A DNA stretch of 64,000 bases, from assembly GCF_024297065.1 (NCBI RefSeq), contig NZ_CP101114.1:62001-126000 (forward strand), in the 5' to 3' direction. The position numbers and the translations under genes are program-made. Numbering within the stretch: position 1 is the stretch's first letter; each line of letters opens with the position of its first letter. Of this stretch, positions 40,126 through 48,522 are shown in pieces. This DNA is from Bartonella harrusi. GTDB taxonomy: Bacteria; Pseudomonadota; Alphaproteobacteria; Rhizobiales; Rhizobiaceae. Under the pieces are notes generated by a model that had not been told where the DNA came from, did not search any database, and worked only from the letters and a program-made list of their open reading frames with translations.

Positions 40126-41394
40126 ATGGATGACACTATGGCTTTAAAAGAACAAATGAAAGACATGGGGCAAAAAGCGCGCCATGCTGCGGCGGCACTA
40201 GCTATTATGTCTTCTGAACAAAAGAACAATGCTTTAGAAATGATAGCTTTAAGTTTAGAGGATCAAACAGCTGAAATCTTACGGGCTAATCGTCAAGATT
40301 TAGCGAACGCTGTTCAGAATAATTTAAATGCAGCCATGATTGATCGGCTCAAGTTAGATGAATTGCGTTTGGATGCAATCATAAAGAGTGTGCGTCAAAT
40401 TGCTTCTTTACCTGATCCAGTTGGACAGGTGATGAGTGAATGGACACGTCCAAATGGGCTTCATATTAGCCGTGTCCGTACACCTCTTGGTGTCATTGGC
40501 ATCATTTATGAAAGCCGACCAAATGTTACAGTGGATGCAAGCGCTTTATGTTTAAAGGCTGGAAATGCTGCAATTTTACGTGGTGGGTCGGATAGTTTTC
40601 ATTCCGCTTATGCGTTCCATTGTGCATTGGTGAGAGGATTGGAAAAAGCTAATTTTCCTAAAGATGCGATTCAAATGGTAGGGACGACAGATCGGAATGC
40701 TGTTGGAGAAATGCTTAAAGGGTTGGATGGTATGATTGATGTTATTATACCTCGTGGCGGAAAAAGCCTCGTTGCACGGGTACAGTCTGATGCACGTGTT
40801 CCAACCTTTGCCCATTTAGAAGGGCTCTGTCATATCTACATTGATCAATCAGCAGATTTAGATATGGCGTGTAAGATTGTTATAAATGCAAAGTTGCGCA
40901 GAACCGGTATATGTGGCGCTGTTGAGACACTTCTCATTGATCGCCAAGCATTAAAAAAGTTTCTTCCTGTTCTCATTGTTTTACAAGAGAAGGGGTGTGA
41001 AATTCGTGCAACAGAGGATATTGTTTCTTTCATACCAGATGTTAAATTAGCCTCAGAGGAAGATTGGTCGCACGAATATCTTGATGCAATTCTTTCTGTC
41101 AAAACAGTTCAAGGTATTGAAGGAGCCATTGCGCACATTCAACGTTATTCCTCGGGGCACACAGAATCGATTATTGCTGAGGATATGAGGGTGGTAAAAA
41201 TATTTTTTAATCGTTTGGATTCAGCTATTTTACTTCATAATGCATCTACACAATTTTCTGATGGAGGTGAATTTGGTTTTGGAGCAGAAATTGGTATTGC
41301 AACAGGAAAAATGCATGCGCGTGGTCCAATAGGTGTTGAGCAGCTGACATCATTTCAGTACCATATTAAAGGAAATGGACAGGTTAGGCCTTGA
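40126..41394 (+). CDS. proA: Gamma-glutamyl phosphate reductase ProA
   Basis: NADPH-dependent reduction of glutamyl 5-phosphate to glutamate 5-semialdehyde, the second step of proline synthesis. Aldehyde-dehydrogenase fold with [33 protein letters not shown] and [11 protein letters not shown]. The catalytic cysteine is in [13 protein letters not shown]-terminal [19 protein letters not shown] segment follows. 422 residues from ATG 40,126; ATG 40,138 is a close alternative and neither has a strong ribosome-binding site. Its last codons overlap the nadD start. Confidence 0.96.
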   Translation: MDDTMALKEQMKDMGQKARHAAAALAIMSSEQKNNALEMIALSLEDQTAEILRANRQDLANAVQNNLNAAMIDRLKLDELRLDAIIKSVRQIASLPDPVGQVMSEWTRPNGLHISRVRTPLGVIGIIYESRPNVTVDASALCLKAGNAAILRGGSDSFHSAYAFHCALVRGLEKANFPKDAIQMVGTTDRNAVGEMLKGLDGMIDVIIPRGGKSLVARVQSDARVPTFAHLEGLCHIYIDQSADLDMACKIVINAKLRRTGICGAVETLLIDRQALKKFLPVLIVLQEKGCEIRATEDIVSFIPDVKLASEEDWSHEYLDAILSVKTVQGIEGAIAHIQRYSSGHTESIIAEDMRVVKIFFNRLDSAILLHNASTQFSDGGEFGFGAEIGIATGKMHARGPIGVEQLTSFQYHIKGNGQVRP

Positions 41395-42017
41395 AAAATC
41401 CATTTTTTCCTTGGAAAGATCGTATGCCACATGTTGAAAAGTCCAATATTGTTGGTCTTTTTGGTGGGTCTTTTAATCCACCCCATGCTGGTCATCTTCT
41501 TGTTGCAAAAAGCGCAATTCGGCGTTTACATCTTGATCAATTATGGTGGATGGTAACTCCAGGAAACCCCTTAAAGGATTGTACACATTTACCTTCTTTA
41601 GATGAGAGAATGCGGCTCAGTATTAAACTCGTTGATCATCCGAAGATTCGTGTAACGGGTTTTGAACAGGCAATAGGTAGTAAAGTATCAATAGATACGA
41701 TTTCTCATATTCTCACACATTGTCGTGGAGTCCATTTTGTGTGGGTGATGGGTGCAGATAGTTTTGCAACGATACATCATTGGTATCGATGGCGTGCTAT
41801 TGTATCGATGCTTCCTATTGCGATTGTTGATCGTCCTTTTGCGCATATGTCAGCATTCTCTTCTCCTATGGCACATATTTACCGTTCTTTTCGTGTAGAT
41901 GAGAGAGAAAGTATACGATTACCTTTTATGAAACCACCGGCTTGGACTTATTTACATGGTCCTTTATCTTTTCAGTCTTCAACGAATCTTCGTTTAAAGG
42001 AGAATAATTTTTCTTGA
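41391..42017 (+). CDS. nadD: Nicotinate-nucleotide adenylyltransferase NadD
   Basis: Forms nicotinate adenine dinucleotide from NaMN and ATP in NAD synthesis. Nucleotidyltransferase motif [14 protein letters not shown] near the N terminus, [19 protein letters not shown] in the middle, and the ISTTxxR-type motif as SSTNLRLK at the C terminus. The frame can start at TTG 41,391, overlapping the proA stop. ATG 41,424, preceded by GGAAAG 5 bases upstream, is an equally good or better start and would give 197 residues. Confidence 0.94.
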   Translation: MKNPFFPWKDRMPHVEKSNIVGLFGGSFNPPHAGHLLVAKSAIRRLHLDQLWWMVTPGNPLKDCTHLPSLDERMRLSIKLVDHPKIRVTGFEQAIGSKVSIDTISHILTHCRGVHFVWVMGADSFATIHHWYRWRAIVSMLPIAIVDRPFAHMSAFSSPMAHIYRSFRVDERESIRLPFMKPPAWTYLHGPLSFQSSTNLRLKENNFS

Positions 42018-42058
42018 ATATTTTGTAAGATTCTGCTTCTCTTTTCTCTATGTTTTAA

Positions 42059-42502
42059 ATGATAAGAAAGGATATTGGCCTGAAAAACATTTCACAAAAA
42101 TACTCTTACAGTATTGCATCTGCTACAGAAAAAAGAATTTTTTCTGTGAGTGATGGTCTTGAAATTATTCTCAAAAGTTTAGAGGATACAAAAGCAGAAG
42201 ATATCGTTTCCATAGATATTCGGGGTAAATCATCTTTGGCTGATTACATGGTTATAGCTTCAGCGCATTCACAACGCCATGTTACTGCTATTGCTGATCA
42301 TTTGTTATGTACTTGGAAAGACAGCGGATACGGTCTTGTAAGTGTAGAAGGGTTAGCGACGGGTGATTGGATATTGATTGATACAGGTGATATCATCGTT
42401 CATCTTTTTCGTCCAGAAATTCGTCTCTTTTATAATTTAGAAAAAATGTGGCTTGCTCCTGATGTAAACAATACAAAATCGGTTCTCTTTGGAGATCATT
42501 AA
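42059..42502 (+). CDS. rsfS: Ribosomal silencing factor RsfS (Iojap/DUF143)
   Basis: Binds ribosomal protein L14 (uL14) and blocks 30S-50S joining when nutrients are low. Seen: KAEDIVSIDIRGKSSLADYMVIASAHSQRHV, the GLVSVEGLATGDWILIDTGDIIVHLF core and a C-terminal FYNLEKMW. 147 residues, with about 30 extra at the N terminus. It sits between nadD and rlmH, the usual order. Confidence 0.93.
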   Translation: MIRKDIGLKNISQKYSYSIASATEKRIFSVSDGLEIILKSLEDTKAEDIVSIDIRGKSSLADYMVIASAHSQRHVTAIADHLLCTWKDSGYGLVSVEGLATGDWILIDTGDIIVHLFRPEIRLFYNLEKMWLAPDVNNTKSVLFGDH

Positions 42503-42503
42503 C

Positions 42504-42986
42504 ATGCAAATTTCTATTTTTGCTGTTGGCCGCATGAAGATGGGTGCAGAACACACATTGTTTCACCATTATTTGGATCGTTTTTCTAAAAGTTCTGGAA
42601 CTTTGGGATTTCATTTCAAAAAATTACAAGAGATATCAGAAAGTCGTGCGCAAACAGCATGTCAGCGTATGGAAGAGGAGGGAAGAAAGCTTATCGGATT
42701 TTTGCCTGACAAGTGTCGGTTAATCGTGTTGGATGAACGTGGAAAGTCGATTTCATCATCTACTTTTGCTGAAAAGTTAGAATTTTATCGTGATGAAGGT
42801 ATCCGTGATTTGATAATTGCTTTAGGGGGACCAGATGGGCATAATGAACAGATAAGAAGCCGTGCTGACTTTCTTTTGTCTTTTGGTTTTATGACATGGC
42901 CGCATCAAATTGCACGTATACTTCTTGCCGAACAGCTTTATCGTGCTGTAACGATCGCCAGTAACCACCCTTATCATCGTGTTTAA
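42504..42986 (+). CDS. rlmH: 23S rRNA (pseudouridine1915-N3)-methyltransferase RlmH
   Basis: SPOUT-family methyltransferase acting on helix 69 of 23S rRNA in the 70S ribosome. ATG 42,504 is 8 bases after GGAGA, so the in-frame TTG at 42,489 is rejected. Motifs: ISIFAVGRMKMG at the N terminus, LIVLDERGKSISSSTFA, the SAM loop LIIALGGPDGHNEQ and the C-terminal knot ARILLAEQLYRAVTIASNHPYHR. 160 residues, typical. Confidence 0.95.
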   Translation: MQISIFAVGRMKMGAEHTLFHHYLDRFSKSSGTLGFHFKKLQEISESRAQTACQRMEEEGRKLIGFLPDKCRLIVLDERGKSISSSTFAEKLEFYRDEGIRDLIIALGGPDGHNEQIRSRADFLLSFGFMTWPHQIARILLAEQLYRAVTIASNHPYHRV

Positions 42987-43082
42987 TATTTTTAGACAAT
43001 TTTTAGCACTTATTTGTGTATTTATTAATATTGTTTTAGTTGACGTCATTTAAAGCATCACTCATTTATGTGATGATGCTTA

Positions 43083-43418
43083 ATGGTTGGGCAAATGGAA
43101 CGGCTTCTTCATAGAAAGATGCAACATTTATATGAAGAATTTATGCTATTTTTCGTGTTGTTCTTGAGTATAGTTTTTTGTTTTTCTGTATCACATGCTG
43201 AAGGTACAGTAAGGAGTGTAGAAGAAGTACACAAAGCGTTAGCAGAGATTCACCAAAATATTTCACTTTCGCGTGAGCGGGTTGCTTTCCTTGAGCGTCA
43301 AGTTGAAGGTTTAAAAAAAGATCAACGTACTTTAAGTGATGCACTTATAAAGGTTGCTAAAGAAGAACGTGCAGTAGCAAATGATATTGCTGAAAGAGAA
43401 GAAAAGCTAAAAAAATGA
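43083..43418 (+). CDS. EnvC-like murein hydrolase activator, N-terminal fragment (frame interrupted)
   Basis: Signal peptide (FFVLFLSIVFCFSVSHAEG) followed by a coiled coil (about 45-111: EVHKALAEIHQNI, FLERQVEGLKKDQ), as in EnvC-type activators of N-acetylmuramoyl-L-alanine amidases. The frame ends at TGA 43,416-43,418, directly after A7 (43,409-43,415, read CTA AAA AAA TGA). The rest of the coiled coil and the LytM domain continue in the -1 frame from ATG 43,415. A one-base slip at A AAA AAA would yield a full-length protein of about 425 residues. Both ATG 43,083 and ATG 43,095 are possible starts. Confidence 0.75.
   Translation: MVGQMERLLHRKMQHLYEEFMLFFVLFLSIVFCFSVSHAEGTVRSVEEVHKALAEIHQNISLSRERVAFLERQVEGLKKDQRTLSDALIKVAKEERAVANDIAEREEKLKK
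43409..43415 (+). other. A7 slippery-type run at the envC frame break
   Basis: A_AAA_AAA in the zero frame, immediately followed by TGA. Tandem slippage by -1 would continue into the downstream coding frame (ATG ATA AAA AAG CGG). Polymerase slippage on A7 is an alternative. Confidence 0.5.
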
Positions 43419-44359
43419 TAAAAAAGCGGGTGCAAGTTCAACAAAATCTAAAAAATCGACGTGCTGAATTTGCGGAAGTTCTTGCCATTTTAGAACGTAT
43501 GGGGTTAAATCCCGCTCCTGCTCTTTTAGTGCGACCTGAAGATGTATTAACTTCTGTCCGTAGTTCTGTTTTATTAGGGGCTGTTGTCCCTCAAATGCAA
43601 GAGAAAACACGCGCTTTAACAGAAAGTCTGAAGGAGTTGACCAATTTAACCAATTCAATTACCATGGAGTATACAGCGTTAAAGGCTAAAATGCAAAAGC
43701 AAGCAGAACAGAAAAAGCATTTAGAGCTTTTATTAGGGAAAAAAGCTAAATTACAACAAAGATCAGAAGAAGAGCTTACAGAGCAACAACAAAAGAACAT
43801 TGTACTTGCTAAACAAGCGCGCTCTTTAGAGGAGTTAATTTTAGAGCTTGATCGTCAATCAAAACTGAGTTTTGATGCATCAATACAGGTACAGAAAAAT
43901 TTACAATTGTTAGAGCAGTCGAATTTTGAAAGTCGAAAAGGTTCTTTATTTTTGCCTGTTTTAGGAAAAAGAGTGCGGCATTCGCATAATAGTTCGCAGA
44001 TGACGCGCTTTGGTGAAGTGATTGAAACAGAAGCATCCGCTGTTGTTATATCTCCTGCTGATGCTCTTGTTGCTTTTGCTGGGCCATTTCGTTCTTATGG
44101 ACAATTAATTATTCTCAATGTTGGCAATGGTTATCATATCATTCTTATTGGGGTGTCGAAAATCAACGTAAGTCAGGGACAGTTTGTTCTTGCCGGTGAA
44201 CCACTTGGAACGATGGGGATGCAATTTGTTGCGAACAGTGTTGCATTGGATATAGGAAAAACTGCTCCAATGCTTTACATTGAGTTTCGAAAGCAGGGGA
44301 AGCCTGTGAATCCGACTCCTTGGTGGCGGACTGAAAAAAACGAGAAGGAACCAAAATGA
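43415..44359 (+). CDS. EnvC-like murein hydrolase activator, C-terminal part (coiled coil and LytM/M23 domain)
   Basis: Continues the preceding fragment in the -1 frame: RRAEFAEVLAILERMGLNPAPALLVRPEDVLTSVR is the conserved EnvC/rhizobial segment. It is followed by more coiled coil (to about 185) and a C-terminal LytM domain (about 205-300: ALVAFAGPFRSYGQLIILNVGNGYH, LGTMGM, LYIEFRKQGKPVNPTPWW). The zinc-ligand pattern of active M23 peptidases is not intact, as expected for an activator. It has no signal peptide of its own. The stop overlaps the ctpA ATG (ATGA). Confidence 0.8.
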   Translation: MIKKRVQVQQNLKNRRAEFAEVLAILERMGLNPAPALLVRPEDVLTSVRSSVLLGAVVPQMQEKTRALTESLKELTNLTNSITMEYTALKAKMQKQAEQKKHLELLLGKKAKLQQRSEEELTEQQQKNIVLAKQARSLEELILELDRQSKLSFDASIQVQKNLQLLEQSNFESRKGSLFLPVLGKRVRHSHNSSQMTRFGEVIETEASAVVISPADALVAFAGPFRSYGQLIILNVGNGYHIILIGVSKINVSQGQFVLAGEPLGTMGMQFVANSVALDIGKTAPMLYIEFRKQGKPVNPTPWWRTEKNEKEPK

Positions 44360-45666
44360 TTCGTAAAGTTGTTCTTTTGGTCGCTGGGGTATTGCTCGGC
44401 GCATGTTCAATGATAATGGTGCAGTCTGTTGCTGCCAATAATGAAAATGATGTTTATAAAGAGCTGGCTCTATTTGGCGATATTTTTGAACGCGTCCGTA
44501 TGCAATATGTGACGGTTCCAGATGATAAAAAGCTTATTGAAAATGCTGTCAATGGGATGCTCACATCACTTGATCCCCATTCATCTTATATGAATGCGCA
44601 AGAAGCTAAGGAGATGCGGGATTCTACGAAGGGAGAATTCGGAGGTCTTGGTATTGAAGTTACCATGGAGAAAGGCTTAATTAAAGTTGTTTCTCCAATG
44701 GATGATACACCTGCTTCAAAAGCGGGTATTTTAGCAGGGGATCTCATTTCAAAAATTGATGGTGTAGAGACGAATGGTCAAACATTGAGTGAAGCTGTTA
44801 ATAAGATGCGGGGAGCTCCTAGAACACCAATTATGTTGACAGTTATTCGTTCTGGTGTTGATAAGCCTCTCGAAATTAAGGTTGTTCGTGATATCATCAA
44901 AATAAAAGCGGTAAAATATCGCGTTGAGGGTGATATTGGATATGTAAGAATTATTCAGTTTTCCGAGCAGACCTTTGGCAATCTTCAGGCCGCAATTAAA
45001 GATATTCAGTCTAAAATTCCTCAAGATAAGTTGAAGGGATATGTTCTTGATTTACGGCTTAATCCTGGTGGTCTTTTAGATCAAGCTGTGAGTGTTTCGA
45101 GTGCCTTTCTCAATAAAGGTGAAATTGTCTCGACCCGTGGGCGGAAGAAAAGTGATGTGACGAGATTTGATGCTAAGCCAGGAGATATCATCAATGAAAA
45201 GCCTCTCATCGTACTCATTAACGGTGGTTCGGCAAGTGCTTCTGAAATTGTTGCAGGCGCACTACAAGATCATCGTCGTGCTACGATTTTAGGGACGCAA
45301 TCTTTTGGCAAGGGATCTGTTCAAACGATTATCCCCTTAGGTGAAAATGGTGCCTTGCGCTTAACAACTGCGCTTTATTACACACCGTCTGGTACTTCAA
45401 TTCAAGGGACTGGAATTACACCTGATATTATTGTAGAGCAACCGCTTCCTGAAAAATATAAAGGCTACGATGTAAAAATTGGTGAATCGACATTAAAAGG
45501 GCATATCAAAGGGAAGCGAGAAAGTAAGAAAGGATCTGGTTCAGCTGCTTTTGTTCCACAAGACCCTAAAGATGATGTTCAATTGCATGAAGCTTATAAG
45601 TTGTTACGGGGTGAAATGGCGCATGCAGCATTTCCACCAGATCCCAATAAGGATATTTTAAAGTGA
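44356..45666 (+). CDS. ctpA: C-terminal processing peptidase CtpA (S41 family)
   Basis: Periplasmic serine protease anchored or exported by an N-terminal hydrophobic segment (VVLLVAGVLLGACSMIMV). A PDZ domain (about 90-170: GEFGGLGIEVTMEKG, ASKAGILAGDLISKIDG) precedes the S41 domain. The catalytic Ser is in NGGSASASEIVAGAL and the Lys in TQSFGKGSVQT. Substrate-binding GYVLDLRLNPGGLL is present. 436 residues. It is translationally coupled to envC upstream; in other bacteria CtpA proteases control peptidoglycan hydrolases, which fits the pairing. ialA follows after 31 bases. Confidence 0.95.
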   Translation: MIRKVVLLVAGVLLGACSMIMVQSVAANNENDVYKELALFGDIFERVRMQYVTVPDDKKLIENAVNGMLTSLDPHSSYMNAQEAKEMRDSTKGEFGGLGIEVTMEKGLIKVVSPMDDTPASKAGILAGDLISKIDGVETNGQTLSEAVNKMRGAPRTPIMLTVIRSGVDKPLEIKVVRDIIKIKAVKYRVEGDIGYVRIIQFSEQTFGNLQAAIKDIQSKIPQDKLKGYVLDLRLNPGGLLDQAVSVSSAFLNKGEIVSTRGRKKSDVTRFDAKPGDIINEKPLIVLINGGSASASEIVAGALQDHRRATILGTQSFGKGSVQTIIPLGENGALRLTTALYYTPSGTSIQGTGITPDIIVEQPLPEKYKGYDVKIGESTLKGHIKGKRESKKGSGSAAFVPQDPKDDVQLHEAYKLLRGEMAHAAFPPDPNKDILK

Positions 45667-45697
45667 GAAAGGGAGTATACAGTTTGAGGATTATTGC

Positions 45698-46222
45698 ATG
45701 AATAATGCAGAGGTTAATTTGAATGCCCTTCCTTATCGCAGATGCGTTGGAATTGCTGTCTTTAATCATGCAGGTAAAGTTTGGGTTGGGCGTCGTTTAA
45801 TGACGTCCGATCATCCTATTACCGAAATGTCTCATCGTTGGCAGCTTCCTCAAGGAGGAATTGATGAGAATGAAGAGCCATTAGATGCAGCATGTCGTGA
45901 ACTTTACGAAGAAACGGGTATTCGATCTATAAAGTTGATTAAGGAAGCAAAAGATTGGTTTACTTATGATTTTCCACAAGAACTTATTGGATGCAAATTA
46001 AGCAATAAATATCGAGGACAGATACAAAAATGGTTTGCTTTTCAATTTACGGGAGATCTTTCTGAAATCGCGACTAATCCTCCGCCGAATGGTCATAAAG
46101 CGGAATTCGACCAGTGGAAATGGATTGATCTAGAAACTCTTCCTTCGATTGTTATTTCTTTTAAAAAGCATGTTTATAGGAAAGTTGTTAATGAATTTCG
46201 AGGTAGCCTCAAACGATTATAA
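45698..46222 (+). CDS. rppH: RNA pyrophosphohydrolase RppH / invasion protein IalA (Nudix)
   Basis: Nudix hydrolase. In Bartonella it is known as IalA, acting on dinucleoside polyphosphates; the orthologue RppH removes pyrophosphate from mRNA 5' ends. The Nudix box reads GGIDENEEPLDAACRELYEETGI (GX5EX7REUXEEXGU intact). YRRCVGIAVFNHAGKVWVGRR lies at the N terminus and an EFDQWKWIDLETLP segment near the C terminus. 174 residues; GAGGA 7 bases before ATG 45,698. It lies between ctpA and ialB, the classic invasion-associated locus order. Confidence 0.95.
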   Translation: MNNAEVNLNALPYRRCVGIAVFNHAGKVWVGRRLMTSDHPITEMSHRWQLPQGGIDENEEPLDAACRELYEETGIRSIKLIKEAKDWFTYDFPQELIGCKLSNKYRGQIQKWFAFQFTGDLSEIATNPPPNGHKAEFDQWKWIDLETLPSIVISFKKHVYRKVVNEFRGSLKRL

Positions 46223-46332
46223 AAGCTATACAATTGTAGAAAGCTCTTTTTTATTAAGATGTTTTTATATATGTGTAATTATTAAAAGATAATGAGTATG
46301 TTTCTCTTTTATGTAAAGAACTGGAATATAAA

Positions 46333-46893
46333 ATGAAAAAGTTATTGAATTTACTTATATTTTTTACTCTCTTGAGTATTTCTTCTGTAGCATTTGCATC
46401 AGATTCAAAACCTGCTGCAACCAAACCCGCAGCAGCTACATTACCAAACGGTGCCTCTTCTTTGTCTGAAACTTTCGGCTTGTGGACTGTTAATTGTGTT
46501 ATACAAGAGGGAAAAAAGATTTGTTTTATGTACCGCCAAGAAGTAAATGATCAGGGCCGTGTTGTTGTGACTATGAATGTCCTTCTTAATGCTGATGGTG
46601 TAGTATCTGGCAATCTAACGATTCCTTTTGGTGTTTTAGTCTCTAAGCCTGTTCGCTTACAAGTTGATGAGGGAAAGGCTGTGATCGAAACCAGTGTTCG
46701 GACGTGTACATCAGCAGGTTGCATTGTTCCAATAGTTTTTGATAAAAGTCATGTGACAGCTTTACGTGCTGGAAAGCATTTGAAAATGGCTATGACAATT
46801 GCCGCTCCAGGTGAACCGCCTTTGAATGATTTATTTGTTCAGTTGAATGGTTTTAGCAATGCCCTTAATCGTTTAATTGCTTTGCAGAAATAA
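46333..46893 (+). CDS. ialB: Invasion-associated protein IalB
   Basis: 186 residues with a signal peptide ending SSVAFA and an alanine/proline-rich linker. The IalB domain follows: FGLWTVNCVIQEGKKICFMYRQ (first cysteine pair), GNLTIPFGVLVSKPVRLQVD, RTCTSAGCIVPIVF (second cysteine pair) and C-terminal FVQLNGFSNALNRL. In Bartonella it is a secreted or outer-membrane protein needed for efficient erythrocyte invasion; the mechanism is unsettled. It follows ialA and is closed by a strong terminator, so ctpA-ialA-ialB may be one transcript, though the 110-base AT-rich gap before ialB could hold its own promoter. Confidence 0.95.
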   Translation: MKKLLNLLIFFTLLSISSVAFASDSKPAATKPAAATLPNGASSLSETFGLWTVNCVIQEGKKICFMYRQEVNDQGRVVVTMNVLLNADGVVSGNLTIPFGVLVSKPVRLQVDEGKAVIETSVRTCTSAGCIVPIVFDKSHVTALRAGKHLKMAMTIAAPGEPPLNDLFVQLNGFSNALNRLIALQK

Positions 46894-46907
46894 TTTTAAA
46901 AAATAAT

Positions 46908-46933
46908 AAAGACGACCTTTAAAGGTCGTCTTT
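46908..46933 (+). terminator. Terminator after ialB
   Basis: Perfect 13+13 inverted repeat AAAGACGACCTTT / AAAGGTCGTCTTT followed by AATTTAAG, 15 bases after the ialB stop. The hairpin would close with a small loop from the centre. Confidence 0.8.
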
Positions 46934-47246
46934 AATTTAAGCGTTTTTTGTAAAAGACTTACAGTTAAAATGATGAGATTATTATGTAAGGAGCTTTTAG
47001 AGTTTTTTTTAAGATTCTCAGGTTATTCACTGTTTTTTCTGTTTTAATGAGTTCTTTTTTCTCATATTTTTTACGAGGTTTCTCATCATTGTAATAGAGA
47101 ATAGAGATGAAGAATTTTAGTCTTTAGATTTTCTATTTATGGAAAAAGGAGCATTGAAGTGCAACACCATTGTTCCATAAAGAGATTAATTTTAATGAAA
47201 GTTTCTATACGCTCTTTTGTTTCTTTGATAAAAAGAGGAATAAAAC
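46934..47246 (+). other. AT-rich intergenic interval before yggT
   Basis: About 310 bases after the ialB terminator with no supported gene. A short ORF at 47,159 overlaps yggT out of frame and has no family resemblance. GAGG at 47,234-47,237 serves as the yggT ribosome-binding site. Confidence 0.4.
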
Positions 47247-47540
47247 ATGGTTTATGCCTTGCTTCAAGTGATAGATCTCATTTTCAGTATTTATATAGAT
47301 ATTTTAATCGTAAGTGTCATTTTCTCTTGGTTGTATGTCTTTAATATCATAAATCCACGCAATCGCTTTGTTGTTTTGATAGGAAGCTTTTTATATCGGT
47401 TGACAGAGCCAATTCTAAGTCGTATCCGGCAGATTTTACCAAATTTGGGAACAATTGATATTTCACCTATTGTCGTTTTTATCATTATTTATTTTATTCG
47501 TACTTTCATGTGGCGTGCTTATGCAGGCATGTATTGGTAA
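47247..47540 (+). CDS. YggT family integral membrane protein
   Basis: 97 residues with two hydrophobic segments (about 5-30 and 72-90) and the YggT pattern: [51 protein letters not shown]. The family is widespread and often sits beside cell-division or DUF167 genes; its function is poorly defined. ATG 47,247 is preceded by AGAGGAATAAAAC. A DUF167 gene follows after 9 bases, a pairing common in proteobacteria. Confidence 0.9.
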   Translation: MVYALLQVIDLIFSIYIDILIVSVIFSWLYVFNIINPRNRFVVLIGSFLYRLTEPILSRIRQILPNLGTIDISPIVVFIIIYFIRTFMWRAYAGMYW

Positions 47541-47549
47541 AAATACTGC

Positions 47550-47885
47550 ATGAGGTGCATGAAGATGTTTTATAAAATTGATGATAACCATGGCGTGAGT
47601 CTGTTTGTACACCTCACTCCAAAGGCTGCCGTTGATAGAATAATAGGAATTGAATGTAGGGATGACGGAAAGCAATATTTGGTTATACGCCTTCGCGCTG
47701 TTCCTGAAGATGGAAAGGCAAATAAAGCTCTCATTCAGTTTTTATCGAAGCAATGGAAAATTCCATCTTCTTGTATTTTCCTCAAAAGTGGAGCAACATC
47801 TCGCTACAAGCAGCTTTATTTTTTAACACATTTGGAAAAGTTAAAGAAAGTATGGCGATCTTTAGAAGATGATCTTACAAAGTAA
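47550..47885 (+). CDS. DUF167 (YggU family) protein
   Basis: 111 residues. The family pattern is visible: GVSLFVHLTPKAAVDRI, LVIRLRAVPEDGKANKALIQFLSKQWKIP, IFLKSGATSRYKQLYF. Small cytosolic protein of unknown function. Starts at 47,550, 47,559 or 47,565 are all possible (MRCMKMF); GAGG at 47,551 would best serve the third. Confidence 0.88.
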   Translation: MRCMKMFYKIDDNHGVSLFVHLTPKAAVDRIIGIECRDDGKQYLVIRLRAVPEDGKANKALIQFLSKQWKIPSSCIFLKSGATSRYKQLYFLTHLEKLKKVWRSLEDDLTK

Positions 47886-47887
47886 AA

Positions 47888-47910
47888 AAGCCCATTTAAA
47901 AAATAGGCTT
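47888..47910. terminator. Bidirectional terminator between DUF167 gene and ppa
   Basis: AAGCCCATTT / AAATAGGCTT with one mismatch. There is a T-rich run on the plus side (TTATTTTTTGT) and an A-run 5' of the hairpin that reads as T on the minus strand. It lies between two convergent genes. Confidence 0.7.
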
Positions 47911-47925
47911 TATTTTTTGTAGTGG

Positions 47926-48456
47926 TTAGATTTTTTTGTTGCGCTCAATCGCTTGCTTAATGAGTTCACGGGAAAAATTTTTATCCCGCCAACCTTCTAT
48001 TTTAGCCCATTTCCCAGGCTCGAGATCTTTATAATGTTCAAAGAAGTGTTCAATTTGCTTAAGAGTGATTTCAGGAAGATCTGTATAGTCATGAATGTTG
48101 ATATAGCGTTTTGTTAATTTTGGGGTAGGAACAGCAATAATTTTTTCATCTTTGCCACCATCATCTTCCATTATGAGGGCACCGATAGGGCAAACATTAA
48201 TAACACAACCAGGGATCAGTGGACGGGTATTACAGATAAGCACATCAATAGGATCACCATCATCCGAAAGTGTATGCGGAACAAAGCCATAATTTCCTGG
48301 ATAAACCATTGATGTATGAAGAAAACGATCAACAAACAATGCTTCTGACTTTTTGTCCATCTCATATTTTATTGGTTGACCACCAAGAGAGACTTCTACA
48401 ATAACATTGACATCTTCTGGTGGATTTTTACCAACGGGGATTTCTTTAATATTCAC
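47926..48456 (-). CDS. ppa: Inorganic pyrophosphatase (family I)
   Basis: Mg-dependent hydrolysis of pyrophosphate to phosphate in the cytosol, driving biosynthetic reactions. 176 residues, typical of the hexameric bacterial enzyme. Signature [10 protein letters not shown] with its metal-binding aspartates, [19 protein letters not shown]-like [11 protein letters not shown] and KWAKIEGW near the C terminus. GTG start at 48,456 preceded by AAAGGATG. It lies 66 bases after typA on the same strand. Confidence 0.96.
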   Translation of the reverse strand: MNIKEIPVGKNPPEDVNVIVEVSLGGQPIKYEMDKKSEALFVDRFLHTSMVYPGNYGFVPHTLSDDGDPIDVLICNTRPLIPGCVINVCPIGALIMEDDGGKDEKIIAVPTPKLTKRYINIHDYTDLPEITLKQIEHFFEHYKDLEPGKWAKIEGWRDKNFSRELIKQAIERNKKI

Positions 48457-48522
48457 GGTAACATCCTTTCTGGAGTGATGAAACTAAATACAATAAAATA
48501 TTCGACGGAGAAAGCTATAAAA

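Noticed and set aside
43053..43081. Hairpin AAGCATCA/TGATGCTT as terminator of rlmH
   Set aside because: Arms are short, no T-run follows, and it runs into the envC start region; not strong enough to list as a terminator.
47159..47344. 61-codon ORF overlapping yggT
   Set aside because: Overlaps a well-supported gene out of frame and has no recognisable product.
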